This document shows, in pieces, positions 50,832 to 58,773 of a stretch of 64,000 nucleotides of DNA. Below the pieces are notes generated by a model, which made no database searches, was not told the origin of the DNA, and worked only from the letters and a program-made list of their open reading frames with translations. Location of the stretch: NCBI RefSeq assembly GCF_023630175.1, contig NZ_JALLIN010000011.1, positions 1-64,000 on the forward strand. Reading direction: 5' to 3'. The first letter of the stretch is position 1, and each line of letters opens with the position of its first letter. This DNA is from Streptomyces cellostaticus (GTDB lineage: Bacteria; Actinomycetota; Actinomycetes; Streptomycetales; Streptomycetaceae). Position numbers and translations under genes: made by a program.

Positions 50832-50862
50832 GTAATCCGATCCCGGGGAGGCGGCGGATTGG
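50832..50862 (-). promoter_or_regulatory. Putative autoregulated SigK promoter
   Basis: On the minus strand: CCAATCCG (50862-50855), 15 bases, CGGATTAC (50839-50832). It is identical at both halves and in spacing to the element before the lipid operon at 35471-35501. The start point would be near 50825, giving a short leader with ggagg. Confidence 0.78.
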
Positions 50863-50944
50863 TCCTGACGGGGAAAGAGTGCGGATACCCCGACGGGGCC
50901 GTCCCACGCCCCGGTACCGGACGGCCGTCACCCCGGCTGGGCGG

Positions 50945-51340
50945 GCCCCATTCGGAGGAGCCGAGCGGGTGGCTGTACGCGGGGCGTCCCACGTTCCCGC
51001 TGGTCCGGAAGGGCCTGCCGCGGTCGTCGACGCGTACGGTGCCGTGCCGGTCGCCGCCGGACCAGTCCAGCTCCAGGTACCAGCTCACGTTGTGCGCCCG
51101 CGCGTCCGCGAAGACGTAGAAGACCTCGGGGTCGGACTCGCTCACCTTGTACGGGAAGTCGCGCTGACCGGCCTTCGGGGTGAGCGTGGGCCGCCCGGCG
51201 TCGAGGTCCGTCCCGAACGCCGCCGTCCCCACGCCGCCACCGCACCCGACCCCCATCTCGAAGTCGTTCCAGGCGAGCGGCGCGCTCTTCTCCACCACCC
51301 GCACATGCAGGTCCTCCAGCACGACGGCAGCGGCCACCAC
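50945..51340 (-). pseudogene. C-terminal remnant of a conserved Streptomyces protein
   Basis: Read on the minus strand, ~132 codons are protein-like: VVLEDLHVRVVEKSAPLAWN, GCGGGVGTAAFGTDLDAGRP, YKVSESDPEVFYVFADARAH, SWYLELDWSGGDRHGTVRVD and GRPFRTSG. This is the C-terminal domain of a family common in Streptomyces whose N-terminal part is missing here. No start codon or sensible stop exists; the frame runs on towards sigK. The truncation point, about 51341, coincides with that of the plus-strand remnant. Confidence 0.65.
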
Positions 51341-51352
51341 GGCCACACGGCC

Positions 51353-51490
51353 AAGTCCCTCGAGGTCTACTTCGACACGGGCGCACGGGCCGCCGCACGT
51401 CCGTCGCTGCCCGCGAAGGGCGTGTACGTCGACGACTCGATCCGGGTCTCGTACTGGCAGTCGACCATGGACGACGCCCTGAACCGGTGA
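51353..51490 (+). pseudogene. C-terminal fragment of a second broken gene
   Basis: The last 45 codons of a plus-strand frame look like genuine protein (SLEVYFDTGARAAARPSLPA, then GVYVDDSIRVSYWQSTMDDA) and end at a stop at 51490. Everything upstream in the frame is shadow of the minus-strand remnant. I do not recognise the family. Its 5' loss meets that of the minus-strand remnant within ~12 bases, as one deletion spanning two divergent genes would leave. Confidence 0.5.
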
Positions 51491-51498
51491 CACGCGAA

Positions 51499-51539
51499 TG
51501 GGCCGGGGCCCGCACCCCAAGGGTGCGGACCCCGGCCCA
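51499..51539. terminator. Long hairpin terminator of cspA
   Basis: TGGGCCGGGG-CCGCACC and its complement (51499-51539) form an ~18-bp stem with one mismatch pair, 41 bases beyond the minus-strand cspA stop. It also lies eight bases past the plus-strand remnant, so it can serve both strands. Confidence 0.85.
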
Positions 51540-51579
51540 CGGCGCGCGAACCAGCGGCTCGCGGCGCTTCGCGTCGGCG

Positions 51580-51783
51580 TCAGGCGGGAACGATGTTCTC
51601 CGCCTGCGGGCCCTTCTGGCCCTGCGTGACGTCGAAGGTCACCTTCTGGCCTTCCTGAAGCTCGCGGAAGCCGGTGGTGGCGATGTTCGAGTAGTGGGCG
51701 AACACGTCAGCGCCGCCGCCGTCCTGCTCGATGAAGCCGAAGCCCTTTTCCGCGTTGAACCACTTCACGGTGCCAGATGCCAT
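51580..51783 (-). CDS. cspA: Cold-shock protein CspA
   Basis: A 67-residue cold-shock-domain protein. RNP1 is KGFGFIEQD (residues 13-21) and RNP2 is VFAHYSNI (27-34). The order of aromatic residues on the nucleic-acid-binding face is complete, so it should bind single-stranded RNA and DNA as an RNA chaperone. ATG 51783 follows gggag. The upstream ~120 bases (51784-51910) are unusually AT-rich, with a T-run (minus strand gatttttt), as in the long leaders of other csp genes. It is a single gene with its own terminator. Confidence 0.97.
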   Translation of the reverse strand: MASGTVKWFNAEKGFGFIEQDGGGADVFAHYSNIATTGFRELQEGQKVTFDVTQGQKGPQAENIVPA

Positions 51784-52154
51784 ATTGAATCTCCCTTGAG
51801 GGGCGGTGCCGGACCCGCGTTTTACGGATCCGAGTGGTCGCGATGATCACCCCTCCGGAAAGATCCGGAAAGCTGTGCAAAGAAAAAATCTCCGGTAACC
51901 AAAACAGCAACCGGCAGCAAGCTAACACAGGTACCGGTCGCAGCACCTGAGCACTTTCCGGAGCGTCGGGCCGTTCTCGTCCGCCGCCGTCCGCACTTGC
52001 GTGCCGGCGCAACTCGACATCGCGCCGAGTCCGTTGGGCCTCCGGCGTGTTTCCCGGTCCGGGCGGAGTACGTCGTCGACCGGTCCCCGAAGGGGCGCCC
52101 GCGTGCCCGGCGCCGGACGCCCGCCGTCCGGACACCGGACGCGCTGGGCGGCCG
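51784..52154 (-). promoter_or_regulatory. cspA leader and upstream region
   Basis: This 371-base non-coding interval lies between cspA and the upstream minus-strand gene. Bases 51784-51930 are AT-rich compared with the surroundings and should contain the leader and promoter. TTAGCT near 51924 (minus strand) is a possible -10. The remainder shows no gene. Confidence 0.5.
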
Positions 52155-53252
52155 TCAGGGCGCGTCGGGGTGGACCGTGGGGCCGGGCAGCTCCAGGCCG
52201 GTGCAGCCTCGGCGCTCGGCCTGATCCGCCGCGAACGCGTTGAGCAGGTGCCGTACGTCGCTCATCGGCAGCACCGACCGGGAGGCGTTCGGGGAGTGGC
52301 TGTCGGCGAGGAAGTTGGCGACCTCCCCGGCGCAACGGGCCTTCGCACGGCCGAAATGCGTGCCGAGCAGCGCCTCGCTCGCGCTGTGCCTCTCGGGGAT
52401 CCGCGCGTTGGAGGAGAGCAGCCGCTCGAAGGGCTCTTCCGCCCAATCGCCGTACCAGCCCGTGAGCCGTACGGCCGTCTCGCCCGTACCGGAGTCGACC
52501 AGCGAGCAACTGGTGATCGGCGCCCGCTCGTCCGTGGGGGCGACCACCTGCCATTGCCTGCCGGACGGGCTCCTGGGCAGCGTGTCCCGGGCCAGCCAGC
52601 CGCACATGGTGTTCCGCGCCCGGCCCAGGGACAGCTTTCCGGCGGATGCGACGTGGTCCGGCAGCGGCAGCGGTTCGGCCCCGCAGCCGATCTCCACGTT
52701 GGCGCCGTTGGCGATGCGCACGGCCGTGCGCAGGGACTCGCGTGAGGGGGCGCTCTCCACGCCGTTGGCGAACACCCTGGTGACGAGGCGCCGCTCGCGG
52801 CCCTCGGCATCGGGGCGGAGCTTCGGGCACTCCTGGATGATCACCGGGCCGAACAGGCCGTAGAAACCGGGTACCGACCGGGGGAAGGCGTAGTCGAGCT
52901 CCCTCGGAATGGCGAACTCCATGTCCAGCGGACCCAGCCGCTTCCCCGTGTCGGTCTCCGCCTCGATCAGGAGGGCGAAGTGCCGGCCGTCGCTCTTGTC
53001 CACCCCGCACCGCAGCGAGGAGCTCCCGGAGCCGAAGGTGTCCTTGCCCGCCCGCAGCCTCTCGTCCGGCAGCAGTTCCGCGAGTTCGCCGCCCGACAGG
53101 TTGCCCCCGCACAGCTTCGCCGCGTACCACCAGGGCTGCCACACCGGCTTCGCCGCCCAGGTCGCGCCCGCGACGACGGCGAGCACCACCGCCACGATCC
53201 CGAGCACCCGCCTGCCGGGCAGCAGGCGCCGCCCCCGTATCCCCCGTGCCAT
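52155..53252 (-). CDS. Membrane-anchored extracytoplasmic protein of unknown function
   Basis: A 365-residue protein with a short basic N-terminus, one transmembrane segment (residues ~15-35) and a large external domain. Cysteines at LCGGNLSG, SLRCGVD, IIQECPKL, IGCGAEP, NTMCGWLA, TSCSLVD, ARCAGEV and GCTGLE are evenly spread, which suggests several disulfides. No catalytic motif is recognised. Such proteins are frequent in Streptomyces genomes. ATG 53252 has agg and a purine-rich stretch upstream. It is separated by 76 bases from the next minus-strand gene upstream. Confidence 0.75.
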   Translation of the reverse strand: MARGIRGRRLLPGRRVLGIVAVVLAVVAGATWAAKPVWQPWWYAAKLCGGNLSGGELAELLPDERLRAGKDTFGSGSSSLRCGVDKSDGRHFALLIEAETDTGKRLGPLDMEFAIPRELDYAFPRSVPGFYGLFGPVIIQECPKLRPDAEGRERRLVTRVFANGVESAPSRESLRTAVRIANGANVEIGCGAEPLPLPDHVASAGKLSLGRARNTMCGWLARDTLPRSPSGRQWQVVAPTDERAPITSCSLVDSGTGETAVRLTGWYGDWAEEPFERLLSSNARIPERHSASEALLGTHFGRAKARCAGEVANFLADSHSPNASRSVLPMSDVRHLLNAFAADQAERRGCTGLELPGPTVHPDAP

Positions 53253-53328
53253 GACCTGCGGTCTCTTCCTTTCCCGGGTCCTGCGCCGACAGGCGCAGCC
53301 TATGTCACCCCACGCGTGCGCAGCGGTG

Positions 53329-53790
53329 TCACGGAAGGTCGCCGCGCCCCAGCCACGACGGCCTGACGGGCACACCGTCCGCATACCGTTCGACATCCGG
53401 CTCCGGCTCCGGCTGCGCAGTCCGCTCCGGTCCGGGCGGCGCGGGCACGGGGCCGGCCGCCGCCCGAACGGTCCCGCCCGCCGGCTGCTCGGCCGCGAGC
53501 TGCGGGGCGGCGGGCGCGGCGGAGTCCTCCAGCAGCTCCGCCACCGTGAAGCGCGTGGCGAACGACTGCCACGCGCCGTCGACGACGAGCAGGAACCCGT
53601 CGCCCTGCCGCAGCAGCCGACGGCGCCTGGCACTGAGCGGATGCGCGGGCAGGTGGACGCGGGCCCGCCGCTCCAGCTCCGCGAGCGCCTCCGTACGGGA
53701 TCCGGTGACGTGCGCCACCACGGACGCCTCCATGTGCTTGCGGTCCCCGGTCCCCACGGTCGTCTCGACGACGAGTCCCCATGTGGTCAC
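53329..53790 (-). CDS. Conserved Streptomyces protein of unknown function
   Basis: A 153-residue cytosolic protein. GTG 53790 lies behind ggggga; the longer frame upstream has no ribosome site. The N-terminal ~95 residues form the conserved part: VTTWGLVVETTVGTGDRKHM, RTEALAELERRARVH, RRRRLLRQGDGFLLVVDGAW and FATRFTVAELLED. The C-terminal part is a Pro/Ala/Glu-rich linker ending in VPVRPSWLGRGDLP. I recognise it as a family common in the genus, but its role is unknown. Confidence 0.72.
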   Translation of the reverse strand: MTTWGLVVETTVGTGDRKHMEASVVAHVTGSRTEALAELERRARVHLPAHPLSARRRRLLRQGDGFLLVVDGAWQSFATRFTVAELLEDSAAPAAPQLAAEQPAGGTVRAAAGPVPAPPGPERTAQPEPEPDVERYADGVPVRPSWLGRGDLP

Positions 53791-54000
53791 TGTCTCCCCC
53801 TCTGCCCCGCCCCCCCCTGCCGTGGGGAGCGAGGGTCGCACGACTGCATGTGGCTGTTCCCGCGGTCCCAGGGGCGGCGCGGCCCGGCCGCACGCCCCCT
53901 GACGCCCGCGACCGCGCGGACGCCGGCACGCTCGCCGTCGCCGCCGCGGCGAGCGGCGGGGAGGCGAGCGTGCCGGCGGCTGCCGGTCCGGGCGGGGGCG

Positions 54001-55533
54001 TCAGCCGCTGATCTCGATCTTCTCGCCGGTCTCGGGGGTACCGGCCTTCTCCGCCCGGTCGTCGCGCCCGCGCCGGGTGATGCCCTGCAGCATCTCCGCG
54101 AGGTCCACCCCCGTGGTGGAACCGAGGAGTTCGAGTCCCTGCGCCACGTTGTTGGCCACCGTCCGGGGAAGCTGCCCGGCTCCGTCGGTGGAGATGACCG
54201 TCATCTTGTCCACGGCGCCGAGCGGTTCCGCCGCCTTGGCGACGACCTGCGGAAGCACCTCCACCAGCATCTGGAGGATCGCGGCGTCGCCGTACGCCCC
54301 GAACGCGTCCGCCTTCTTCTGCATCGCCTCGGCCTCCGCGGCGCCCTTGGCGCCGATGGCCGCCGCCTCGGCCTCACCCTCCAGCCGGACCGCCTGTGCG
54401 ACCGCCGCACGCCGGGCCCGCTCGGCCTCACCCTGCTTCAGACCCTCGACGGCCTCCGCCTCCGCCAGTGCGGACCTGCGCTGCTTCTCACCCTCACCGG
54501 TCAGCCGCGCGCGCTCGGCCTCCGCCTGCGCGGCGGCGATGCCGGCCAGCCGCTCGGCCTCCGCCTGCTTCACCCGCGCGACCCGCTTGGCCTCCGCCTC
54601 CTGCTCGGCGGCGTAGCGCTGCGCGTCGGCGGGCTTGCGGACCTGCGTGTCGAGCTGGCGGTCGGTCAGGGCGGCCTGCCGTTCGGCCACCTTCTCCTGC
54701 TCGATGAGGATCTCCTGCCGCCGGGCGGCCTCGGCGAGCGGACCGGCGGCCGCGGCCCGCGCCCCGGCCTCGTCGGTCTCGGCCTTGATCTCCGCCTGCT
54801 TCAGCGCGAACGTCCGCTGGGCGACGGCGATCTCCTCCTCCGCCTTCAGCCGGGCCTGCTCCGCCGCCCGCCGGGCCACGGCCTCGGCGATGTCGGCCTC
54901 CTGCTTGGCGCGGGCGGCCTCCGGGCGGCCGAGGTCCTCCAGGTAGGAGCCCTCGGTGGTGATGTCCTGGATCTGGAAGGCGTCCAGCACCAGGCCCTGC
55001 CCCGACAGGCTCGCCTCCGCCTCCTCGGCGACCTGCCCGGCGAACGCGGCCCGGTCCCGGATGATGTCCTCCACGGACATCCGTCCCACGATCGCGCGCA
55101 GCGCGCCGGAGAGCACTTCCTGGGTGAAGCCGACGATGCCGTCCTGCTGCATCAGGAACCGCTGTGCGGCAGCCCGGATGGAGTCCTCGGTGCCGCCGAC
55201 CTTCACGATGGCCACACCCTCGAGGTTGGCCTTCACGCCGCGCAGGGTGACCGCGCCGCGCACGGCGACGGGGATGTGCCGGGAGGACAGGTCCAGGGTG
55301 AACTTCTGCTGCACGAACGGCACGACGAAGACGCCGCCGCCGACGACGACCTTCTGCCCGCTGTTGTCGGTGAAGACCCGCCCGGTCTCGGGATCGGTGG
55401 TCTTCTTGCCACGGCGTCCCGTGATGATGAACGCCTCGCTCGGACCGGCCACCTTGTAGCGGCTGACGACGACGAGAGCCGACAGGACCAGGAGTACGAC
55501 GACTCCGATCACGGCGACGACTACAGGACTCAT
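54001..55533 (-). CDS. Flotillin-like SPFH protein
   Basis: A 510-residue flotillin. It has an N-terminal membrane segment (residues ~2-22) and an SPFH/PHB domain (~25-190; IITGRRGKK, HIPVAVRGAVTLRG, SVEDIIRDRAAFAGQV). A long Ala/Glu/Lys heptad region follows (~195-400; AEAVARRAAEQARLKAEEE and repeated AEAERA units), with the conserved C-terminal oligomerisation part (ILQMLVEVLPQVVAKAAEPL). Flotillins scaffold membrane microdomains. ATG 55533 follows ggggca. The NfeD-type gene is ~100 bases upstream on the same strand, the usual partner arrangement. Confidence 0.93.
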   Translation of the reverse strand: MSPVVVAVIGVVVLLVLSALVVVSRYKVAGPSEAFIITGRRGKKTTDPETGRVFTDNSGQKVVVGGGVFVVPFVQQKFTLDLSSRHIPVAVRGAVTLRGVKANLEGVAIVKVGGTEDSIRAAAQRFLMQQDGIVGFTQEVLSGALRAIVGRMSVEDIIRDRAAFAGQVAEEAEASLSGQGLVLDAFQIQDITTEGSYLEDLGRPEAARAKQEADIAEAVARRAAEQARLKAEEEIAVAQRTFALKQAEIKAETDEAGARAAAAGPLAEAARRQEILIEQEKVAERQAALTDRQLDTQVRKPADAQRYAAEQEAEAKRVARVKQAEAERLAGIAAAQAEAERARLTGEGEKQRRSALAEAEAVEGLKQGEAERARRAAVAQAVRLEGEAEAAAIGAKGAAEAEAMQKKADAFGAYGDAAILQMLVEVLPQVVAKAAEPLGAVDKMTVISTDGAGQLPRTVANNVAQGLELLGSTTGVDLAEMLQGITRRGRDDRAEKAGTPETGEKIEISG

Positions 55534-55631
55534 GACAGTGCCCCCAGACACGTAGCACCCCGGAGGGTTGGAAGGACCGCCCCGTCAGGGCGGTGAGAAG
55601 TTGGCGAACGGGCCGCGGGACGCGGCGCGGG

Positions 55632-56141
55632 TCAGCGGTCCACCGGGCGCACCAGGACGGACGTCGTGGACGGCGCCGCCTCCACCCACACCTCGGAGCC
55701 GAGGGGGACGGGCGCCGTGCTGCGCGCCGCGAGCTTGACCGGCTGGCCGCCGAGGCGCAGCAGCACCTCGCCGAACCCGCCGGCCGGGATGGCGGTCACC
55801 ACCTTGCCGGACGCGCCGATGAGGTCGTCCCCGGTGGGAGCCGCCGCCGTCCGGTCGCGCATCAGGGCGCGGCTGAAGCGGTATGTCAGCCAAGCCGCGC
55901 CCACCCCCGTCAGCGCGCCGACGCCGGCGGCTCCCACCGGGCCCACCCCCGTGGTCGCCTGTGTGATGACACCGCCGAACCCCGTCATCGCCAGGAATCC
56001 GGCGACCACCGGCAGCGACAGCCACCCGTCGAGGCCGCCGCCCAGCGCGCCGTCGAACACGCCGTCCAGCAACCCGTCGAAGACCAGCGACAGGGCGAGC
56101 AGCACGACCCCCGTGATGCCGAGTCCCAGAAACCAGGCCAT
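55632..56141 (-). CDS. NfeD-like membrane protein
   Basis: A 169-residue protein with three or four transmembrane helices (residues ~2-22, ~42-62, ~65-90). A C-terminal OB-fold domain runs from SGKVVTAIPAGGFGEVLLRL to VWVEAAPSTTSVLVRPV. This is the short NfeD architecture (no protease domain) that accompanies flotillins, as in YqfB/NfeD-FloT pairs, and controls or stabilises flotillin assembly. ATG 56141 follows gaggggga. It is the first gene of a two-gene operon with the flotillin. Confidence 0.87.
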   Translation of the reverse strand: MAWFLGLGITGVVLLALSLVFDGLLDGVFDGALGGGLDGWLSLPVVAGFLAMTGFGGVITQATTGVGPVGAAGVGALTGVGAAWLTYRFSRALMRDRTAAAPTGDDLIGASGKVVTAIPAGGFGEVLLRLGGQPVKLAARSTAPVPLGSEVWVEAAPSTTSVLVRPVDR

Positions 56142-56450
56142 GCGTGCCGTCCCCCTCTCGTCCGTCGCCGGTCTTCGTCCTGATGTGATCCTGACACCTG
56201 AGGGTGGGGGTTTCATTTCCCGGTTCCGGCAATGTTCACGCGTTTTCGATGCCGGTCGACAGCCGGGCGGACGGCACCGGCCCCGCTCCGGGCCGGCCGC
56301 CGGCTGCCGCCGGGGCCCCGGTGCTCGCCGGTGCGGCACCCCGAAGCGCGCGCGTATGCGGAATCGAGACCTTCCCGCACGCCCGTGCGCACAACCCCGG
56401 CGGCGGCCCACGGGTCTAGTGCGGCAAACCTTTCCGGTCGCAGCGCTGGA

Positions 56451-56502
56451 GTGCCGCGTCGGTCACGGTTCGCCCCGTCGCGAACGGTGACCGACGCGGC
56501 AC
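56451..56502. repeat. 23-bp inverted repeat forming a long hairpin
   Basis: The arms 56451-56473 and 56480-56502 are reverse complements with one mismatch (outer 16 bases perfect: GTGCCGCGTCGGTCAC). They lie in the divergent gap between the NfeD gene (start 56141) and a lipoprotein gene (start 56618), where no terminator is expected. They are ~116 bases from the nearest start. The role is unknown. Confidence 0.75.
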
Positions 56503-56617
56503 CGGAAGCGACTTCTGATCCGGGAACGAGCCGGCGGCCGGCCGCACGGCACCACCTTCCGGGCGGGTGGTCGCGCGGGTCGTGGCCGTGGCTTCACCAT
56601 CGAGGAGAGGACTTGCC

Positions 56618-57289
56618 GTGCCGGGTCTGAGGGGTACGTCGCTGACGGCGGTGGTGGGCGGCATCCTGCTGCTGACGGGGTGTCAGGATGCGGCGGGCTC
56701 CCACGCCGGTTCGTCCGCCCCCTCCGCGTCCTCGCCCGCCGCGAGCGCCTCGGCGCCGGCCGGCACCGCGCCGAGGGCTCCTGCCACCGCCACACCTTCG
56801 GCCTCCGCCGCCACCGAGCCGGCGAACCCGGCCACCCGCACGCCTTCGCGGTCGTCCGCCTCCGCCGTCACGGCCGGGAGCGCGTCCCCCGCTCCCACGC
56901 GAACCCTCTCCCCGCCCGCCGCCCGGAACGACTGCCGCAACCTGACCGTCAGCGACACCGTGAAGGCCGCCGTGACGGGGTCGTACCAGCGCGCGTTTCC
57001 CCGTTTCGTGCACGTCCGGCCGGTGCCGCAGCAGTTCTTCTACGGCCGGTGCGGAGACGTCGGCTACGCCGCCACCCGCTTCGAGGCGACCCCCGGTGCC
57101 ACGCAGGAGGAACTCGTGGGCATGCAGGACGAGGGCAGTGCCACCAAGTACTTCCGCTTCACGTCCGCCGGCGGCTGGACCTATCTCACGAGCGACGCCT
57201 TCCCGCGTGGAGCCCACGGCTGCCGCGACGTCCCGCAGATTCCCGAAGCCCTGGCCGCGGTCTGGGGGGACTGCCCGCTCGCACGGTGA
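56618..57289 (+). CDS. Putative lipoprotein
   Basis: A 223-residue protein. The signal peptide ends in the lipobox LLTGC (Cys about residue 22). A Ser/Ala/Pro-rich linker of ~80 residues follows, and then a compact domain with cysteines in NDCRNLTVS, YGRCGDVGY, HGCRDVPQ and WGDCPLA. These probably form two disulfides. It carries aromatic PRFVHVRPVPQQFFYGRC. No enzyme motif is seen. GTG 56618 follows gaggagagg. The 476-base gap upstream holds the 23-bp hairpin at 56451-56502. Confidence 0.78.
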   Translation: MPGLRGTSLTAVVGGILLLTGCQDAAGSHAGSSAPSASSPAASASAPAGTAPRAPATATPSASAATEPANPATRTPSRSSASAVTAGSASPAPTRTLSPPAARNDCRNLTVSDTVKAAVTGSYQRAFPRFVHVRPVPQQFFYGRCGDVGYAATRFEATPGATQEELVGMQDEGSATKYFRFTSAGGWTYLTSDAFPRGAHGCRDVPQIPEALAAVWGDCPLAR

Positions 57290-57374
57290 ATGCGGGGCGA
57301 GCACGACGGGGAGACCGGGCCGCCGGCGCCGGGCCCGGCTCTCGGTCGGCCGGGCGCGCCGGGACGGTGGCGGT

Positions 57375-57393
57375 CCGCACGGCGCCCGTGCGG
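57375..57393. terminator. Candidate terminator hairpin after the lipoprotein gene
   Basis: CCGCACGG (57375-57382), loop CGC, CCGTGCGG (57386-57393) form a perfect 8-bp stem 86 bases after the lipoprotein stop. The rest of the gap to 57668 shows short GC repeats but no gene. Confidence 0.45.
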
Positions 57394-57668
57394 TCCGGGC
57401 GATCGAAGGCTTCCGGATCCCGGCAGTGACGGCGGACCGCGCGCGGTGCCGGGCTTCGCGCCGGGAGGCACGCGGAGGCCCTGGACCTCATACGGTCCGC
57501 GACCGCACCGCGACCGCACCGCGCCCGCTGTTCCTGGGGCCGGGACCACGGGACCCCGCGGCTGCGCGGTCACCTGTGCGCGGTGCCCGCGCTCGCGGCC
57601 CGAGCCCCGGATCGGCGGCGCGTTCGCCACCCGCGCGGGCGCGGCCGCCGGCCGGTCCTCCGGCCCGG

Positions 57669-58475
57669 CTACGCCAGGCCGGAGGGGGCGCCTGCCTCGG
57701 TGGCGCCGGTGGTGCCGGCCGCCGGGGCGGACGGGACGGTGCGGCGCTGGGCGTGCAGTTCGTCGCGGAGCCGGCGGACCTCTTCCGTGAGGGCGGAGAT
57801 CTCGCTGTTCGTCCGGGCCTCGGTGGCGCGGAGCTCGGAGAACCGGTCCATGAACCAGGACGCGAGCGTCGCCGTGACCAGACCCGCGAGCGCGATGCCG
57901 CCGACCATCAGCGCGATGGCGATCAGGCGCCCCTCGGTCGTCGTGGGATAGAGGTCGCCGTAACCGACGGTGGTGACCGTGGTCACAGACCACCACAGGG
58001 CGTCACCGAACGTCGTGATCGAGGCGTCCGGGTTGCGCCGCTCGACGTCGAGGATCGCCAGGCTGGACAGGAACAGCAGCAGAGCGGTGCAGGCCCCCAC
58101 GTAGGTGCCCAGACGCAGCCGGACCCGGCCCAGAGTGGAGGCGTTGCGGCGCACCACCATGAACACGATGGTCACCAGCCGCAGGGGGCGCAGCGGCGGC
58201 AGGATCAGGGTCGCCAGGTCGAACAGCCGTACCTTGACGAACTGCCACCGGCTGCCGGCCATGACGAAGCGCAGGACGAACTCGACGGCCAGCAGCGCCC
58301 AGATGGCGAAGGTCACGGTTGCGGCGGTGTTCCGCCAGGCGCGGGGGAGTTCCGGGGCGAGGATCGGCACCGCGTAGGCCGTGAGGTAGACCACCGCGAG
58401 GCCGATGAGCCAGCCGCCGGTGCGCTGCTCCCAGCGCCGGAGCCGTTCATTCCTGATGGCAGGTGTGGCAGACAT
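57669..58475 (-). CDS. Voltage-gated-type potassium channel
   Basis: A 268-residue channel subunit. Helices S1-S4 span residues ~15-125; S4 is arginine-bearing (PLRPLRLVTIVFMVVRRNA). The pore has the K+ selectivity filter TVTTVGYGD and DLYPTT, followed by the inner helix. The C-terminal ~60 residues include a coiled coil (LRATEARTNSEISALTEEVR) that should help tetramer formation. It should conduct K+ and could set membrane potential. The start is uncertain: ATG 58475 lacks a ribosome site, with further ATGs at 58496 and 58517. Confidence 0.9.
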   Translation of the reverse strand: MSATPAIRNERLRRWEQRTGGWLIGLAVVYLTAYAVPILAPELPRAWRNTAATVTFAIWALLAVEFVLRFVMAGSRWQFVKVRLFDLATLILPPLRPLRLVTIVFMVVRRNASTLGRVRLRLGTYVGACTALLLFLSSLAILDVERRNPDASITTFGDALWWSVTTVTTVGYGDLYPTTTEGRLIAIALMVGGIALAGLVTATLASWFMDRFSELRATEARTNSEISALTEEVRRLRDELHAQRRTVPSAPAAGTTGATEAGAPSGLA

Positions 58476-58658
58476 GGCACGCCATTGTGGCATCGGGCCG
58501 TGTGTGCCGGTCATGGCGGCATGCGCTCCGGGCCCCTCCCCGGGAGGAGGGCGGCCGAGCCGGGCGGCGCGGGCGGGACGAGGGGAGGCCGCGATCCCCC
58601 TGCGACCACGCGGCCACGCGAGGCCCCCGGGGCCGGAGGGCAAGGCTCGGCGGGGCCA

Positions 58659-58700
58659 CCGGATCGCCGGATCGCCGGATCGCCGGATCGCCGGATCGCC
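58659..58700. repeat. Tandem 8-bp repeat CCGGATCG, five copies
   Basis: CCGGATCG is repeated five times without a break, plus two bases, in the gap between the potassium channel and FAD monooxygenase genes. It may vary in copy number by slippage. Both flanking genes are transcribed to the left, so it lies within 200 bases of the channel start. Confidence 0.9.
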
Positions 58701-58773
58701 ACGTCGCCGGTTCCGTGGCTGGGCCCGTCGCGGCGAGGGTGCCCGGCGGCGAGGCTGCGGAGCGTGGAGCGGG

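Noticed and set aside
56416..56664. 82-codon minus ORF over the hairpin and lipoprotein start
   Set aside because: It has no ribosome site or recognisable composition and overlaps the 23-bp inverted repeat and the 5' end of a well-supported gene.
57400..57620. Possible fourth copy of the intergenic repeat
   Set aside because: The stretch has similar GC-rich wording, but I could not align the diagnostic ends (AAGGGCYGTCCCG) or the internal blocks.
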